A stretch of 64,000 nt of DNA from Cumulibacter soli (GCF_004382795.1 NZ_SMSG01000003.1:434001-498000); one strand, 5' to 3'; counted from the stretch's first letter, positions 8,429-17,918 are shown. Numbers and translations are program-made. Notes: generated by a model from the sequence alone, not told the origin.

Positions 8429-9402
8429 TAGCGACGGCGCTCCGGGTATCCGAGGATGGGGGCCGATACTTCATCGAGCACCTGGTGAATCTCGTTCGGC
8501 AAGGTCAGGTCGTCAATAGACAGCGACGCTTGTAACTGACCGGCGGTGCGTGCGCCGAGAATTGCCGACGTCACACCCGGTCGATCGCGCACCCACGCCA
8601 ACGCCACGGCCAATGGTGAGACCCCGAGGCCATCGGCCGCAGTCGCCACTGCCTCCACGATGCTGTTCGGCCCCGGACCCAGATAGCGACGTACGAATTC
8701 ACCGAGGTGCGGGGAAGCGGCTCGTGAGTCCGATGGAGTTCCGTGCCGATACTTACCGGTGAGCACGCCGCGCCCTAGCGGCGACCACGCGATGGTGCCG
8801 ACGCCGAGCGCCCTAGCTGCCGGGATCACCTCGCGCTCCACACCTCGCTCGAGTAATGAGTACTCGACTTGGCTGGTCACCACCGGAGCCTCGGACTTCT
8901 TCAGGGCCTGAATAGTCGCGGCGCGGGTTAGTTGCCATCCGGCGTAATTGGACACGCCGACGTACCGCACGCGTCCGGAACGAACTGCGGTATCCAGCGC
9001 CGCGAGTGTCTCCTCCAGCGGTACCAGCGGATCCCACGCGTGCAATTGCCACAGGTCGAGGTAATCGGTGCCCAGCCGTTTCAGCGATGCATCGAGCGCC
9101 GACAACAGATGTCCGCGCGAGGCGCCGCGGCCTAGTGGACCCGGTCCGGTGCGCCCGACTGCCTTCGTCGCCAGCACCATCTGATCGCGCCGTACGACGG
9201 TCCGTAGCAGGCGGCCGACGACCTTTTCGCTCTCGCCGTCGACATAGACATCGGCAGTGTCGATAAAGTTGCCACCGGCCTCGACGTACGCGAGCAAGCA
9301 AGCGGTCGCCTCGTCGCGGTCGGTGTCCCGACCCCATGTCATCGTGCCGAGACCGAGTCGGGACACGACCAAACCGCTTCTACCTACAACACGCTGCTCC
9401 AC
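8428..9402 (-). CDS. Aldo/keto reductase
   Basis: A TIM-barrel NADPH-dependent aldo/keto reductase of about 324 residues. Family features: FIDTADVYVDGESE (catalytic Asp and Tyr), LATKAVG (Lys), LWQLHAWD (His), and the nucleotide-site segments GVSNYAGWQL and AWSPLGRGVLTGKY. GTG at 9402 is preferred because TATTTT (9410-9415) lies exactly 7 nt upstream, the leaderless arrangement used elsewhere in this window; an upstream in-frame start at 9456 would overlap that box. It is translationally coupled to the RecD-like gene and divergent from the LLM oxidoreductase. The substrate is unknown. Confidence 0.87.
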   Translation of the reverse strand: MEQRVVGRSGLVVSRLGLGTMTWGRDTDRDEATACLLAYVEAGGNFIDTADVYVDGESEKVVGRLLRTVVRRDQMVLATKAVGRTGPGPLGRGASRGHLLSALDASLKRLGTDYLDLWQLHAWDPLVPLEETLAALDTAVRSGRVRYVGVSNYAGWQLTRAATIQALKKSEAPVVTSQVEYSLLERGVEREVIPAARALGVGTIAWSPLGRGVLTGKYRHGTPSDSRAASPHLGEFVRRYLGPGPNSIVEAVATAADGLGVSPLAVALAWVRDRPGVTSAILGARTAGQLQASLSIDDLTLPNEIHQVLDEVSAPILGYPERRR

Positions 9403-9466
9403 GAGGAGCAAAATACCCGCTTGGCGCCCTGGTATAGCCGAGGCTCGCTGAAACACTGGAGGACGA

Positions 9467-10513
9467 ATGAAACTCGGACTGAATCTCGGTTACTGGAACC
9501 GGCACAACGACCGCTCAAACATCGAGTTGGCAATTGAGGCAGACAAGCTCGGGTTCGATGTCGTGTGGGCTGCCGAGGCGTACGGGAACGACGTCGTATC
9601 GACCCTGGCGTACGTCGCAGCCAAAACCGAGCGGATCGACATCGGCTCGGCCGTAATGCAAATCCCGGGCCGTACGCCGACGATGACCGCGATGACCGCA
9701 GCCGGGCTCGATTCCCTCTCGGACGGGCGATTCCGCCTCGGGCTGGGCGTGTCCGGACCGCAGGTCTCCGAAGGATGGCACGGCGTCGGCTACGCGAAGC
9801 CGCTCGGGCGCACCCGTGAGTACATCGACATCGTCCGGATGGCGCTGCGACGCGAACGCGTGCGGTACGACGGCGAACACTTCCAGTTGCCGATTCCCGA
9901 TGGCCCTGGCAAGGCGCTGATGTTGGTGACCCCGCCGCTGCGCGAGGACGTGCCGATCTATCTGGCGTCGGTCGGCCCGAAGAACCTCGAACTCACTGGG
10001 GAGATCGCGGACGGCTGGCTCGGCGTGTTCTCGGCGTACGACGCACTCGATCCGGTACTCGAACGTATCGCTGCCGGAGCGGCGAAGGCCGGACGCGCGC
10101 TGAGCGATCTCGATATCGGCATGTCATCGAGCGTCGCTATCGGTGACGATCTGGAAGCCATGGCCAATCGGATCCGTCCGCACCAGGCGTTGTACATCGG
10201 CGGTATGGGTAGCCGCGAACAGAACTTCTACAACGCCACAGTCGTTCGCCTGGGTTACGCCGAGGCCGCTGAGCAGATCCAGGACCTGTACCTGCGGCGG
10301 CACTATGCCGAGGCTGAGGCCGCGATTCCGCTGGAACTGGTCGATCGCACCTCGCTGATCGGACCCGTCGATCGGGTAGCCGACCGACTTGTCGCGTTGC
10401 AGCAGGCGGGTGTGGACACCCTGAACGTCACACCCACGGGCGAGGACCTCCCGGAGAAGGTCCGGCAGATGCGCGCGCTGATTGAGGCGCTGGAAAAATC
10501 TGGTGTCGCGTGA
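9467..10513 (+). CDS. LLM-class F420-dependent oxidoreductase
   Basis: The 348-residue protein is a luciferase-like TIM-barrel oxidoreductase of the type that uses coenzyme F420 in actinobacteria. Seen are MKLGLNLGYWN at the start, EADKLGFDVVWAAEAYGND, LDSLSDGRFRLGLGVSGPQV and IYLASVGPKNLEL, typical of the family. GGAGGA sits 6 nt before the ATG. F420 rather than FMN use is inferred from subfamily similarity. The phosphomutase gene follows 31 nt downstream and may be co-transcribed. Confidence 0.87.
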   Translation: MKLGLNLGYWNRHNDRSNIELAIEADKLGFDVVWAAEAYGNDVVSTLAYVAAKTERIDIGSAVMQIPGRTPTMTAMTAAGLDSLSDGRFRLGLGVSGPQVSEGWHGVGYAKPLGRTREYIDIVRMALRRERVRYDGEHFQLPIPDGPGKALMLVTPPLREDVPIYLASVGPKNLELTGEIADGWLGVFSAYDALDPVLERIAAGAAKAGRALSDLDIGMSSSVAIGDDLEAMANRIRPHQALYIGGMGSREQNFYNATVVRLGYAEAAEQIQDLYLRRHYAEAEAAIPLELVDRTSLIGPVDRVADRLVALQQAGVDTLNVTPTGEDLPEKVRQMRALIEALEKSGVA

Positions 10514-10544
10514 TGCCGGGTAATCGAACCTGGCTGGACCTGCG

Positions 10545-11249
10545 ATGACGACCCTGCTGTTATTACGCCACGGGCGCTCCTCGGCGAATACGAAGGGCAT
10601 CCTGGCGGGCCGACGACCGGGCATGCACCTGGATGACCTCGGCCGCGAGCAAGCGGCCAAGGCCGCCGAACGGATCGCCGACATCGCGCTCGATCGGATG
10701 GTCAGTAGCCCATTGGAGCGGTGCCAGGAAACCATCGCCGCCGTTGCCGCTACTCGTCGCCGAAAGGTGGTCACGGACGACGGGTTCATCGAGGCCGACT
10801 ACGGCAGTTGGTCGGGCAAGAAGCTCAGCGAACTGGCGAAAGACCCGCTGTGGCCGGTGGTACAGAATCACCCATCGGCGGTGACTTTCCCCGGCCGCAC
10901 CGGCGAGGCGATGACCGATATGGCCGCGCGCGCGATCCGGGCTGTTCGTCGCCACAATGCGAAGGTCGGTCCGGACGGCGTGTGGCTGGCCTGCAGTCAC
11001 GGGGATGTCATCAAGTCGATCGTCGCCGATGCGCTGGGTCTGCACTTGGATCAGTTTCAGCGAATCATGATCGACCCAGCGTCGATCACGGTGATTCGGT
11101 ATACCGAGCAGCGACCGTTCGTCGCGGTCACCAATTCCACCTCGGGAACCCTCGCGCCGTATATTGCGGGGGCGTCATCGGGCAGTGATGCCGCGGTCGG
11201 CGGCGGCGCCGGACCGTCGGGCTCGGCGCACCCTCGACGCGCGCGATAG
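10545..11249 (+). CDS. MSMEG_4193-type histidine phosphatase/phosphomutase
   Basis: A 234-residue histidine phosphatase superfamily member. LLLRHGRSSAN holds the phosphorylated His, and SPLERCQETI and CSHGDVIK (second catalytic His) follow. In actinobacteria this subfamily (MSMEG_4193) is found with DUF3090 and SCO1664 genes beside mshC, the arrangement seen here. The tail after about residue 200 is Gly/Ser/Ala-rich and probably disordered. Its substrate is not established. Confidence 0.85.
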   Translation: MTTLLLLRHGRSSANTKGILAGRRPGMHLDDLGREQAAKAAERIADIALDRMVSSPLERCQETIAAVAATRRRKVVTDDGFIEADYGSWSGKKLSELAKDPLWPVVQNHPSAVTFPGRTGEAMTDMAARAIRAVRRHNAKVGPDGVWLACSHGDVIKSIVADALGLHLDQFQRIMIDPASITVIRYTEQRPFVAVTNSTSGTLAPYIAGASSGSDAAVGGGAGPSGSAHPRRAR

Positions 11250-11298
11250 ATTGAATTGTCCCAGCACCACCTGTGAAAGGGCGGCAGGTCAATCACCT

Positions 11299-11856
11299 AT
11301 GCCACGCAAGGTCTACGAGTTCAACAACCCGCGCCGGTTCGTCGCCGGCACCGTCGGACAGCCCGGGGATCGCACGTTCTACCTGCAGGCCAGCGATGCC
11401 AACCGCACGGTGTCCGTCGTCTTGGAAAAGGAACACGTCCAGGTACTCGCCGACCGACTTGAGGACATCGTCGATGAGGTAGTACGCCGTGGGACCGTTC
11501 CGCCGATCGAGTCGCCCCAGGAGGACCTCGATCCGCTGGAGATGCCCGTTGACGAGGAGTTCCGAGTCAGCGCGCTCGGGCTGGCATGGGACGACGATCT
11601 CAAGGCCGTCGTGATCGAGGCGGTCTCGGGGGAGTCCGGGTCGCTGGATGAGGATCAGATCTTCTCCGATGACGACGACGCACCGGACGTATTGCGGGTG
11701 ACGATCGACGCCGCAGCTGCTCGGGCCTTCGCCGTGCGCGCCAACGCGGTAGTCCACGCCGGGCGTACGCCGTGTCCACTGTGCGGTATCCCGCTCGATC
11801 CGGCCGGACACATCTGCCCGCGGCAGAACGGGTATCACCGCGCCACGTTGTCGTGA
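11299..11856 (+). CDS. DUF3090 family protein
   Basis: The 185-residue protein belongs to a family found almost only in actinobacteria, always near SCO1664-type genes. The N-terminus MPRKVYEFNNPRRFVAGTVG is characteristic. Near the C-terminus CPLCGIPLDPAGHICP forms a likely zinc knuckle (CXXC plus a later His/Cys pair). The next gene starts at a GTG overlapping this stop codon (GTGA), so the two are coupled. Function unknown. Confidence 0.88.
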   Translation: MPRKVYEFNNPRRFVAGTVGQPGDRTFYLQASDANRTVSVVLEKEHVQVLADRLEDIVDEVVRRGTVPPIESPQEDLDPLEMPVDEEFRVSALGLAWDDDLKAVVIEAVSGESGSLDEDQIFSDDDDAPDVLRVTIDAAAARAFAVRANAVVHAGRTPCPLCGIPLDPAGHICPRQNGYHRATLS

Positions 11857-12587
11857 ACGACGACGATCGAGCCCTGCTGTGCGAGGGCGAGCTGGAGATT
11901 CTCGGCCGCATCGTCGAAGCCAGCAACGCGACGCTGTTGTGCACGGTGACCCTTGGCGATCGCACAGCGCATGCGGTCTATAAGCCCGTTCGCGGCGAGC
12001 AGCCGCTGTGGGACTTTCCCGACGGCACTCTCGCTGGACGGGAGCTCGCGGCGTACGCGGTGTCCGAGGAAACCGGCTGGGGGATCATCCCGCCGACCGT
12101 GCTGCGGCACGACGCCCCGTACGGCACGGGCATGCTGCAACTATGGATGGACGGCGACGAAGATGTCGACCTGATCGAGTTGATTAATTCCGCGCCCGAC
12201 TCGTTGCGGCGAATGGCGGTGTTGGACGCGGTCATTAACAACAGTGACCGTAAAGGTGGACACATCATCGTGCGTCCGGCAGCGCCGGACACGCCAATCA
12301 CTGAGCGCGAAGTTTGGGGAGTCGACCACGGCGTCAGTTTCAGCGCAGAGGACAAACTCCGCACGCTGCTGTGGCAATGGGCTGGCGAACCGCTGACCGA
12401 TGAGGCGCTCGAAGTGCTGCACCTACTGCACGATGCGTTGGACGCAGATCTCGGTGAGACGCTCCATGAGCACCTCACCCTCACCGAGGTGCGGCGTACC
12501 CGCGCGCGAATTGAATCGATGGTGCGCGACGGGACCCACCCGCTGCCGTCTGCGGATTGGCCGTCCGTGCCGTACCCACCGTTCTGA
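11853..12587 (+). CDS. SCO1664 family protein
   Basis: A 244-residue member of the SCO1664 family, which shows distant resemblance to phosphoinositide-kinase-like folds. Seen are AVYKPVRGEQPLWDFP (a possible nucleotide-site Lys), LDAVINNSDRKGGHI (a kinase-like N-D-R-K catalytic segment) and VWGVDHGVSF (a DHG in place of DFG). GTG at 11853 is chosen because it overlaps the DUF3090 stop and gives the expected N-terminus; an ORF exists 27 codons further upstream. It completes the conserved trio that usually precedes mshC, although here another gene intervenes. Kinase activity is inference. Confidence 0.85.
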   Translation: MNDDDRALLCEGELEILGRIVEASNATLLCTVTLGDRTAHAVYKPVRGEQPLWDFPDGTLAGRELAAYAVSEETGWGIIPPTVLRHDAPYGTGMLQLWMDGDEDVDLIELINSAPDSLRRMAVLDAVINNSDRKGGHIIVRPAAPDTPITEREVWGVDHGVSFSAEDKLRTLLWQWAGEPLTDEALEVLHLLHDALDADLGETLHEHLTLTEVRRTRARIESMVRDGTHPLPSADWPSVPYPPF

Positions 12588-12602
12588 GGACAAGTTCGAA
12601 TT

Positions 12603-12640
12603 CGTTATACGCCGATGTCGGATTCGTTGTTACATAACGA
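12603..12640. promoter_or_regulatory. AT-rich inverted repeats upstream of the substrate-binding protein
   Basis: CGTTAT (12603-12608) pairs with ATAACG (12634-12639), and TCGTT(N7)AACGA spans 12624-12640. The patch is richer in A/T than its surroundings and lies in the promoter-sized gap before the lipoprotein gene, so it may be an operator. No regulator gene is adjacent. Confidence 0.25.
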
Positions 12641-12700
12641 TTAGTTGTTCGATACGGTCCCTAAGCATCATGAACCAGCGAGCGATCGATTGGACAACAG

Positions 12701-14278
12701 ATGCGTACACGAGTTCAAGCCCTCGCGGGCGCTACCGCCGCGGCATTATTTCTTGCCGGATGCGGCGACGTGGAAGAGAAAGATCCCGCTAACACGCCTG
12801 ACGGTGTCGAGGACGCGATTCCGCTCGCCGATGACTACGATCCGGAAGGCCATTTCGACTGGGCGTGGAGCCAGGCGGTGACGCATTGGGACCCAGTACA
12901 AAGCATCACCGGTGGAGACCTGAACTTTTACTATCCCGTCTACGATCGCCTGTTGCGGATGGAAGACGACGGCACCATCGTGCCCATGCTGGCAGAGTCC
13001 TGGGAACCTAACGACGACGGCACGGTGCTGACCATGCACCTCAAGGAAGACGTGTCATTCACGGACGGGACGCCGTTCGACGCCGAAGCCGTTAAGTTCA
13101 ACCTGGACCGCGCGCTGGAAGAAGGCAGCACCATCGCTGGCGAGGTCGAGCAGATCTCAACCGTCGAGGTGGTCGACGAGCACACCGTCGACATCACGGT
13201 AAAGAATGCGCTCGGCGCACTTATCTCCGCACTCGCCGTCCGCCCCGGAATAATGGTGTCGCCTACCGCTGCAAAGGCCGACACCATCTCCGACATCCCG
13301 GTTGGCATCGGCCCCTACACCGTGACTGAATCGATTCCCGGCGATCGCGTGACCTACGAAAAGACGCCCGACTATTGGGATCCCGAGGCGCAGAATGTCG
13401 CGACGATGACCTATTACGGTGTGCAGGACGATCAGACTCGTTTCAATGGTCTGGAATCGGGAGAATTCGACGGCGCGTATCTGAATCCGAGTTTCGTCGA
13501 TTCGGCGCAGAATTCCGACCTCAATGTGATCTCGGCTCCAACTTCGACCTTCGTCTACTTCATGTTGAACGAAGCGGTTGAACCGTACGACGACCCACGG
13601 GTCCGCAAAGCCGTCAACCTAGCGATCGACCGAGAGGGGATCGCCGAAGGTCTCTACGAGGGCTTCTGCACTCCGGAAATCCAGCCCTGGCCATCCAGCA
13701 GCTTCGCGTACAGCGACAAAGTTGGCGACGGTAGCGACATCTGGGGCTACGACCCAGAAGAGGCCAAGAAGTTAATGGAGGAAGCCGGCGTCACCGAACC
13801 GGTCGAGATGACTGCGATCACCACCAACATCACCCAATACCAACAACTTGCCGAAGTCCTGCAGGAAAATTTCAAGGCGATCGGCGTCAACATGACGATC
13901 AAGCCGGGGCCGTCGGCCGAAGGCGTGCAACTGTACGCAGTCGATAAGACCGCGCACGGAAACATCAACCCGTACACCGGCATTCCAGACCCGCACGGCC
14001 CGATCGTGCGGTACTTGATCCCAGGCGCGCTGTATAACCCGGGGGAGCAGACCCCGCAGGAGATGCTGGACAAGGCCTACGAGGCGGCTGGCCCGGTCGA
14101 CGCGGAGGACCGCGCGCCGATCTACGAAGAGTTCATGGACATGTGGATTGAGAACCCACCGCACATGATGCCGATATGCATGGTAAACAGCGCATCGGCA
14201 TTCAACGACAACGTGTCCGGCGTGAGCATTTCGGTCGCCGGTGGCGTCGAGGCCCGCGGCGTCGCGGTGGCCAGCTAG
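12701..14278 (+). CDS. Family 5 extracellular solute-binding lipoprotein
   Basis: The 525-residue protein is an oligopeptide/nickel-type (SBP_bac_5) substrate-binding protein. A lipoprotein signal ends in LAGC with the lipidated Cys at residue 21, so it should sit on the outer face of the membrane. The body carries family landmarks such as YDRLLRMEDDGTIVPMLAESWE, DGTPFDAEAVKFNLDRAL and DPRVRKAVNLAIDREGI. No permease or ATPase gene is nearby, so its transporter must be encoded elsewhere or be lost. It interrupts the usual SCO1664-mshC neighbourhood, which suggests insertion. Confidence 0.9.
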   Translation: MRTRVQALAGATAAALFLAGCGDVEEKDPANTPDGVEDAIPLADDYDPEGHFDWAWSQAVTHWDPVQSITGGDLNFYYPVYDRLLRMEDDGTIVPMLAESWEPNDDGTVLTMHLKEDVSFTDGTPFDAEAVKFNLDRALEEGSTIAGEVEQISTVEVVDEHTVDITVKNALGALISALAVRPGIMVSPTAAKADTISDIPVGIGPYTVTESIPGDRVTYEKTPDYWDPEAQNVATMTYYGVQDDQTRFNGLESGEFDGAYLNPSFVDSAQNSDLNVISAPTSTFVYFMLNEAVEPYDDPRVRKAVNLAIDREGIAEGLYEGFCTPEIQPWPSSSFAYSDKVGDGSDIWGYDPEEAKKLMEEAGVTEPVEMTAITTNITQYQQLAEVLQENFKAIGVNMTIKPGPSAEGVQLYAVDKTAHGNINPYTGIPDPHGPIVRYLIPGALYNPGEQTPQEMLDKAYEAAGPVDAEDRAPIYEEFMDMWIENPPHMMPICMVNSASAFNDNVSGVSISVAGGVEARGVAVAS

Positions 14279-14337
14279 TCGCGAGATTCCGACTACCGCT
14301 GGGGCACATCTCTCGGGCTGACGGTAGCCTGAAATCC

Positions 14338-15573
14338 ATGCGTTCGTGGCCTGATGTGTGTGTCCCCGCGGTGGCTGGATCTGGACCGCCGTTGCGTTTG
14401 TTCGACAGTTCTACCGAGTCGGTCCGCGAGGTCCGCGCCGACGGTACGGCGACGATGTACGTCTGCGGAATCACGCCGTACGACGCGACTCACCTCGGGC
14501 ACGCGGCCACGTACTTGACCTTCGACATGGTGCAGCGGGTCCTGCGCGATCAGGGCCACGACGTGCGTTACGTACAGAACGTGACGGACGTCGATGATCC
14601 GCTGATCGAACGCGCTCACCGCGACGGGATCGGCTGGCAAGAACTGGCGGAGCGCGAAACCGACCTGTTCCGCTCCGATATGGAAGCCCTACGGATCATT
14701 CCGCCGCAGGAGTATCTCGGCGTCGTGGAGACGATCGATGATGTGGTGGTGGCGATCGAGAAGTTGCTGGTCAATGGGTCGGCGTACCGGCTTGAAGACG
14801 GCACCGGCGACATCTACTTCGACGTGAGGGCCGACGAGCGGTTCGGTTACGTCAGCGGGTACGACGAGAATCAAATGTTGGAGTTCTTCGCCGAGCGCGG
14901 CGGGGACCCCGATCGCGCCGGAAAGCGCAACCGCCTCGATCCGCTGTTGTGGAAGGGCGCGCGGGACGGTGATCCGTCGTGGCCCAGCAGTCTGGGCGCC
15001 GGACGACCGGGGTGGCATATCGAGTGCGCGGTCATCGCGCTGACCCGTCTCGGTGAGCAGATCACGGTGCAGGGCGGTGGGAGCGACTTGCGGTTCCCAC
15101 ACCACGAGATGTCGGTTGCGCATGCCGAGTCGCTGACCGGCGTCGTCCCGTTCGCGGGGCATTACTGCCAGGCCGGCATGATCGGTTACGACGGCACGAA
15201 GATGTCGAAGTCGCTGGGCAATCTGGTGCTGGTTTCCACCCTCACCGCCGGCGGCGTTGATCCGATGGCAATTCGGCTCGCCCTATTGCAGCAAGGCCAT
15301 TTCCGTGATGACCGCGAGTGGACCGATGAGCTGCTTCGCGAGGCCGAACGCACGCTGGTCGAATGGCGCGAGGCGGTGTCGCGTGACCGCGGCGCCGATA
15401 TCACTGCGACGCTCGTGCACGTCCGTGACCGACTGGCCGATGACCTTGATACCGCCGGTGCGGTGGATGCGATCAGCCGCTGGGCCAAGACAGTGCCCGG
15501 GCCCGGGGACTCCGCCGATGCGGGCTTGAGTATGCGCACGGCGATCGACGCCCTGCTCGGTATCGCGCTGTAG
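14338..15573 (+). CDS. mshC: Cysteine--GlcN-Ins ligase (mycothiol biosynthesis)
   Basis: MshC joins cysteine to glucosaminyl-inositol in an ATP-dependent step of mycothiol synthesis. The 411-residue protein is cysteinyl-tRNA-synthetase-like: MYVCGITPYD with zinc ligand Cys43, the HIGH-type motif HLGH, GRPGWHIECA (second zinc-site region), and KMSKS. The anticodon-binding domain of true CysRS is absent, and the N-terminus MRSWPDVCVPAV matches MshC. ATG at 14338 is supported by TAGCCT (14325-14330) seven nt upstream, so the mRNA is probably leaderless. Mycothiol is the main low-molecular thiol of actinobacteria. Confidence 0.96.
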   Translation: MRSWPDVCVPAVAGSGPPLRLFDSSTESVREVRADGTATMYVCGITPYDATHLGHAATYLTFDMVQRVLRDQGHDVRYVQNVTDVDDPLIERAHRDGIGWQELAERETDLFRSDMEALRIIPPQEYLGVVETIDDVVVAIEKLLVNGSAYRLEDGTGDIYFDVRADERFGYVSGYDENQMLEFFAERGGDPDRAGKRNRLDPLLWKGARDGDPSWPSSLGAGRPGWHIECAVIALTRLGEQITVQGGGSDLRFPHHEMSVAHAESLTGVVPFAGHYCQAGMIGYDGTKMSKSLGNLVLVSTLTAGGVDPMAIRLALLQQGHFRDDREWTDELLREAERTLVEWREAVSRDRGADITATLVHVRDRLADDLDTAGAVDAISRWAKTVPGPGDSADAGLSMRTAIDALLGIAL

Positions 15574-15640
15574 GCGGCCGCGGCTGGCGCGATCGGTTAC
15601 AGCGTTGCGCGCGGATGCTGCAGCGGTCGGGCACACTCCC

Positions 15641-15674
15641 GTCGAACGTCGAACGTCGAACGTCGAACGTCGAC
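15641..15674. repeat. Heptanucleotide tandem repeat (GTCGAAC)
   Basis: Four perfect copies of GTCGAAC plus a partial fifth lie between mshC and the following terminator, running into the terminator's first arm. It is a short simple repeat likely to change copy number by slippage. Confidence 0.9.
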
Positions 15675-15706
15675 GGTGCGGCGATCATAGGGATCGCCGC
15701 ACCGTC
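15672..15706. terminator. Convergent terminator, mshC / PhoX
   Basis: A perfect 15-bp stem (GACGGTGCGGCGATC with its complement) and 5-nt loop between the mshC stop and the PhoX stop on the opposite strand. Confidence 0.8.
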
Positions 15707-15719
15707 GGTCGCGGGGTGC

Positions 15720-17813
15720 CTACGCGGGGAGTTCCTGGATGACGTCCGCGGCAGTCTGCTCCATCCCAATCTCGATGTCGTCGCCGGTACGCCAGACGCC
15801 GACTACCGATGGACGGGGCACGCTATCGCCGCCGTCCGGCCAATGCGAACTCGGTGCCTCGAATGTTGCCTCATCGGTTTCGCCCGGGTGCTGGACACAC
15901 ACGAATACCCGCTCGTTGGCCACCCAGGGGCCACAGGTCTCCGCGCCCACAGGGACCGAGAGAAACTGACGGACTTCACCACGGTAGTCGCCTTCCAGCG
16001 CGACACCGTACAAGCCGTCGTGCGCGCCGAGCGTGTTGCCGTCTGTTGAAATCCATAAGTTGCCGTGTGCATCGAACGTCAGGTTATCCGGACAGGAGAT
16101 GGGGGATACCTTCTCTTTGTCCGCGCCCGCGAAGTACGTCGACGCGTCCGAAGGGTCGCCGCACAACAGGAAGATATTCCATCCGAAGGATTCGCCGGTG
16201 GGGTCGTCGTCATCTTCGATGACCTCAAGGACGTGACCGTCCTTGTTGCTGGTGCGGGGGTTCGGCTCCTCGGCCACCTCGCGATCCTTGTTGTTCGTCA
16301 GCGCCAGATAGATGTGCCCTGTTTCTGGGTGCGGTTCGACGTCTTCTGGCCGGTCCATCTGAGTCGCGCCGACCTTATCGCCGGCGAGACGGGTAAACAG
16401 ATACACCTCCTCGGCGGTCATCCCCTCAACGAAGGACTCGTCACCGGACGCCAATTTGATCCATTCACCTGTGCCGTCGAACGCGTCGTCTGAAGGAAGT
16501 GTGCCGTCGCCGCTGATTTCTGCTTCCGGCGAGTTGCCCGAAAACTTCGCAACATAGAGCGTGCCATCGTCGAGCAGTTTGTCGTTATTCTCTTTCGCCG
16601 CGGCACCGTCGGAGGTATCGACTGTTCCGTTCGACACGTACTTGTAAAAGTAGTCGAACACCTCATCATCGCCCAGATACGCAACCACGCGACCGTCATC
16701 GGCAACCCGGATCGTTGCTGCCTCGTGCTTGAACCTGCCTAATGCGGTGCGCTTCTTCGGCGTCGATGAGCCATCGAATGGGTCTATCTCCACGATCCAC
16801 CCGAATCGATTGACCTCATTCGGCTCTTTCGTAAGGTCGAAACGGTCGTCGAACTTCTCCCACTGGCGCTCACTGGCCTCGCCGCTGACTCCGTAGCGCT
16901 CTAGGCGCTCTTTGACGGCTTTATCGGTAACCTTGTCGGCGTTCGCGAAATACTGATTGAAGTTTTCCTCCGCTGTAAGCCAGGTGCCCCACGGGGTCAG
17001 ACCGCCGGCGCAGTTGTTCAGGGTGCCCAACACGATCTCGCCGGACGGATCGGCGGAGGTCTTCACCAGGTCATGTCCTGCGGCGGGCCCGGTGAGCTGG
17101 AACTCGGTGGTCGTGTGAAAACGGCGGTTCAGCTCATGACCGACGATCGGGGTGACGGAACCGCCGCTCTCTTGTGCCTCGACGGCGACGACCGACAACC
17201 CGTGGGCTGCCCAGGCAATCTTGACTTGTTCCTCGGTCGGATTCTGCGCGTCGTAATCGGGGAACATGATGTATTCGTCGGTGTATTCGTGATTCGTCAT
17301 CATCAATTGCGTGCCGGCCTCGAGCTCGAAGAACCCTAGGAAGTCGCAGTTGTACCCGAACTGGCCCTGCTGGGCTTGAGCCGTCTGATTCGCTGCGTCG
17401 AACTCCGGCGCGTCGGCGAGGATCGGATCACCCCATCGAATGACCACGTTCTGCTCGTAACCGTCCGGGATCACGACCTCGTCGATCGCTGAAGGCGCGA
17501 TCGGTGGGAACCGTAGGCCGTCGGCCGCGCCGGCTTTCTCACCTGTGCCGGGCTCGTCGTCGTTATCCGATGTGCACGCGCTCAGCAACATCGTGCCGGC
17601 ACCTGCGGCGCCCGCCGCCGCCGTGCCCTTCAGCACCTTGCGGCGCGACAGCGCCGAGGTGAGGATATTGCCGAAGTAATCGTTGCCTGACTTGTTCGGC
17701 GGCTGATGGTCACACGCATTCCCGCATCGCATCAGGCAGGTCAGCGACGAGCGATTCGCGTGTTTTGGCGTGAACATTGGCAACAGGGAGCGGCGCCCTC
17801 GCGCAGCAGTCAT
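15720..17813 (-). CDS. PhoX-type (DUF839) phosphatase, Tat-exported
   Basis: A 697-residue PhoX-family protein, a group of calcium/iron-dependent alkaline phosphatases. The N-terminus has the family's Cys-containing segment LTCLMRCGNACDH, then a twin-arginine signal (SRRKVLKG followed by an Ala/Gly-rich core and LLSAC). Later segments such as DLVKTSADPSGEIVLGTLNN and RPEDVEPHPETGHIYLALTN are typical. Export would use the Tat system; tatA and tatC are in this window. GAGGAG precedes the ATG. One GTTCACC half-site lies upstream but no convincing Pho box. Phosphatase activity is inferred from family. Confidence 0.87.
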   Translation of the reverse strand: MTAARGRRSLLPMFTPKHANRSSLTCLMRCGNACDHQPPNKSGNDYFGNILTSALSRRKVLKGTAAAGAAGAGTMLLSACTSDNDDEPGTGEKAGAADGLRFPPIAPSAIDEVVIPDGYEQNVVIRWGDPILADAPEFDAANQTAQAQQGQFGYNCDFLGFFELEAGTQLMMTNHEYTDEYIMFPDYDAQNPTEEQVKIAWAAHGLSVVAVEAQESGGSVTPIVGHELNRRFHTTTEFQLTGPAAGHDLVKTSADPSGEIVLGTLNNCAGGLTPWGTWLTAEENFNQYFANADKVTDKAVKERLERYGVSGEASERQWEKFDDRFDLTKEPNEVNRFGWIVEIDPFDGSSTPKKRTALGRFKHEAATIRVADDGRVVAYLGDDEVFDYFYKYVSNGTVDTSDGAAAKENNDKLLDDGTLYVAKFSGNSPEAEISGDGTLPSDDAFDGTGEWIKLASGDESFVEGMTAEEVYLFTRLAGDKVGATQMDRPEDVEPHPETGHIYLALTNNKDREVAEEPNPRTSNKDGHVLEVIEDDDDPTGESFGWNIFLLCGDPSDASTYFAGADKEKVSPISCPDNLTFDAHGNLWISTDGNTLGAHDGLYGVALEGDYRGEVRQFLSVPVGAETCGPWVANERVFVCVQHPGETDEATFEAPSSHWPDGGDSVPRPSVVGVWRTGDDIEIGMEQTAADVIQELPA

Positions 17814-17918
17814 CGGTACTCCTCGGCATGTCGTGATATGGCCGAGGTGAACCTACTGAGCGAGGCCGACTGGATCCTTAACTACGCGTGAACGGCGTAC
17901 GGCGCGCGGCTGGCGGTC

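Noticed and set aside
7503-8519. 338-residue plus-strand ORF opposite the RecD-like helicase
   Set aside because: Ser/Thr/Arg-rich antisense shadow of a clearly coding frame; no domain.
17814-17918. Pho box upstream of the PhoX-type gene
   Set aside because: Only one GTTCACC half-site is present on the minus strand; no second repeat at the usual 11-bp spacing.
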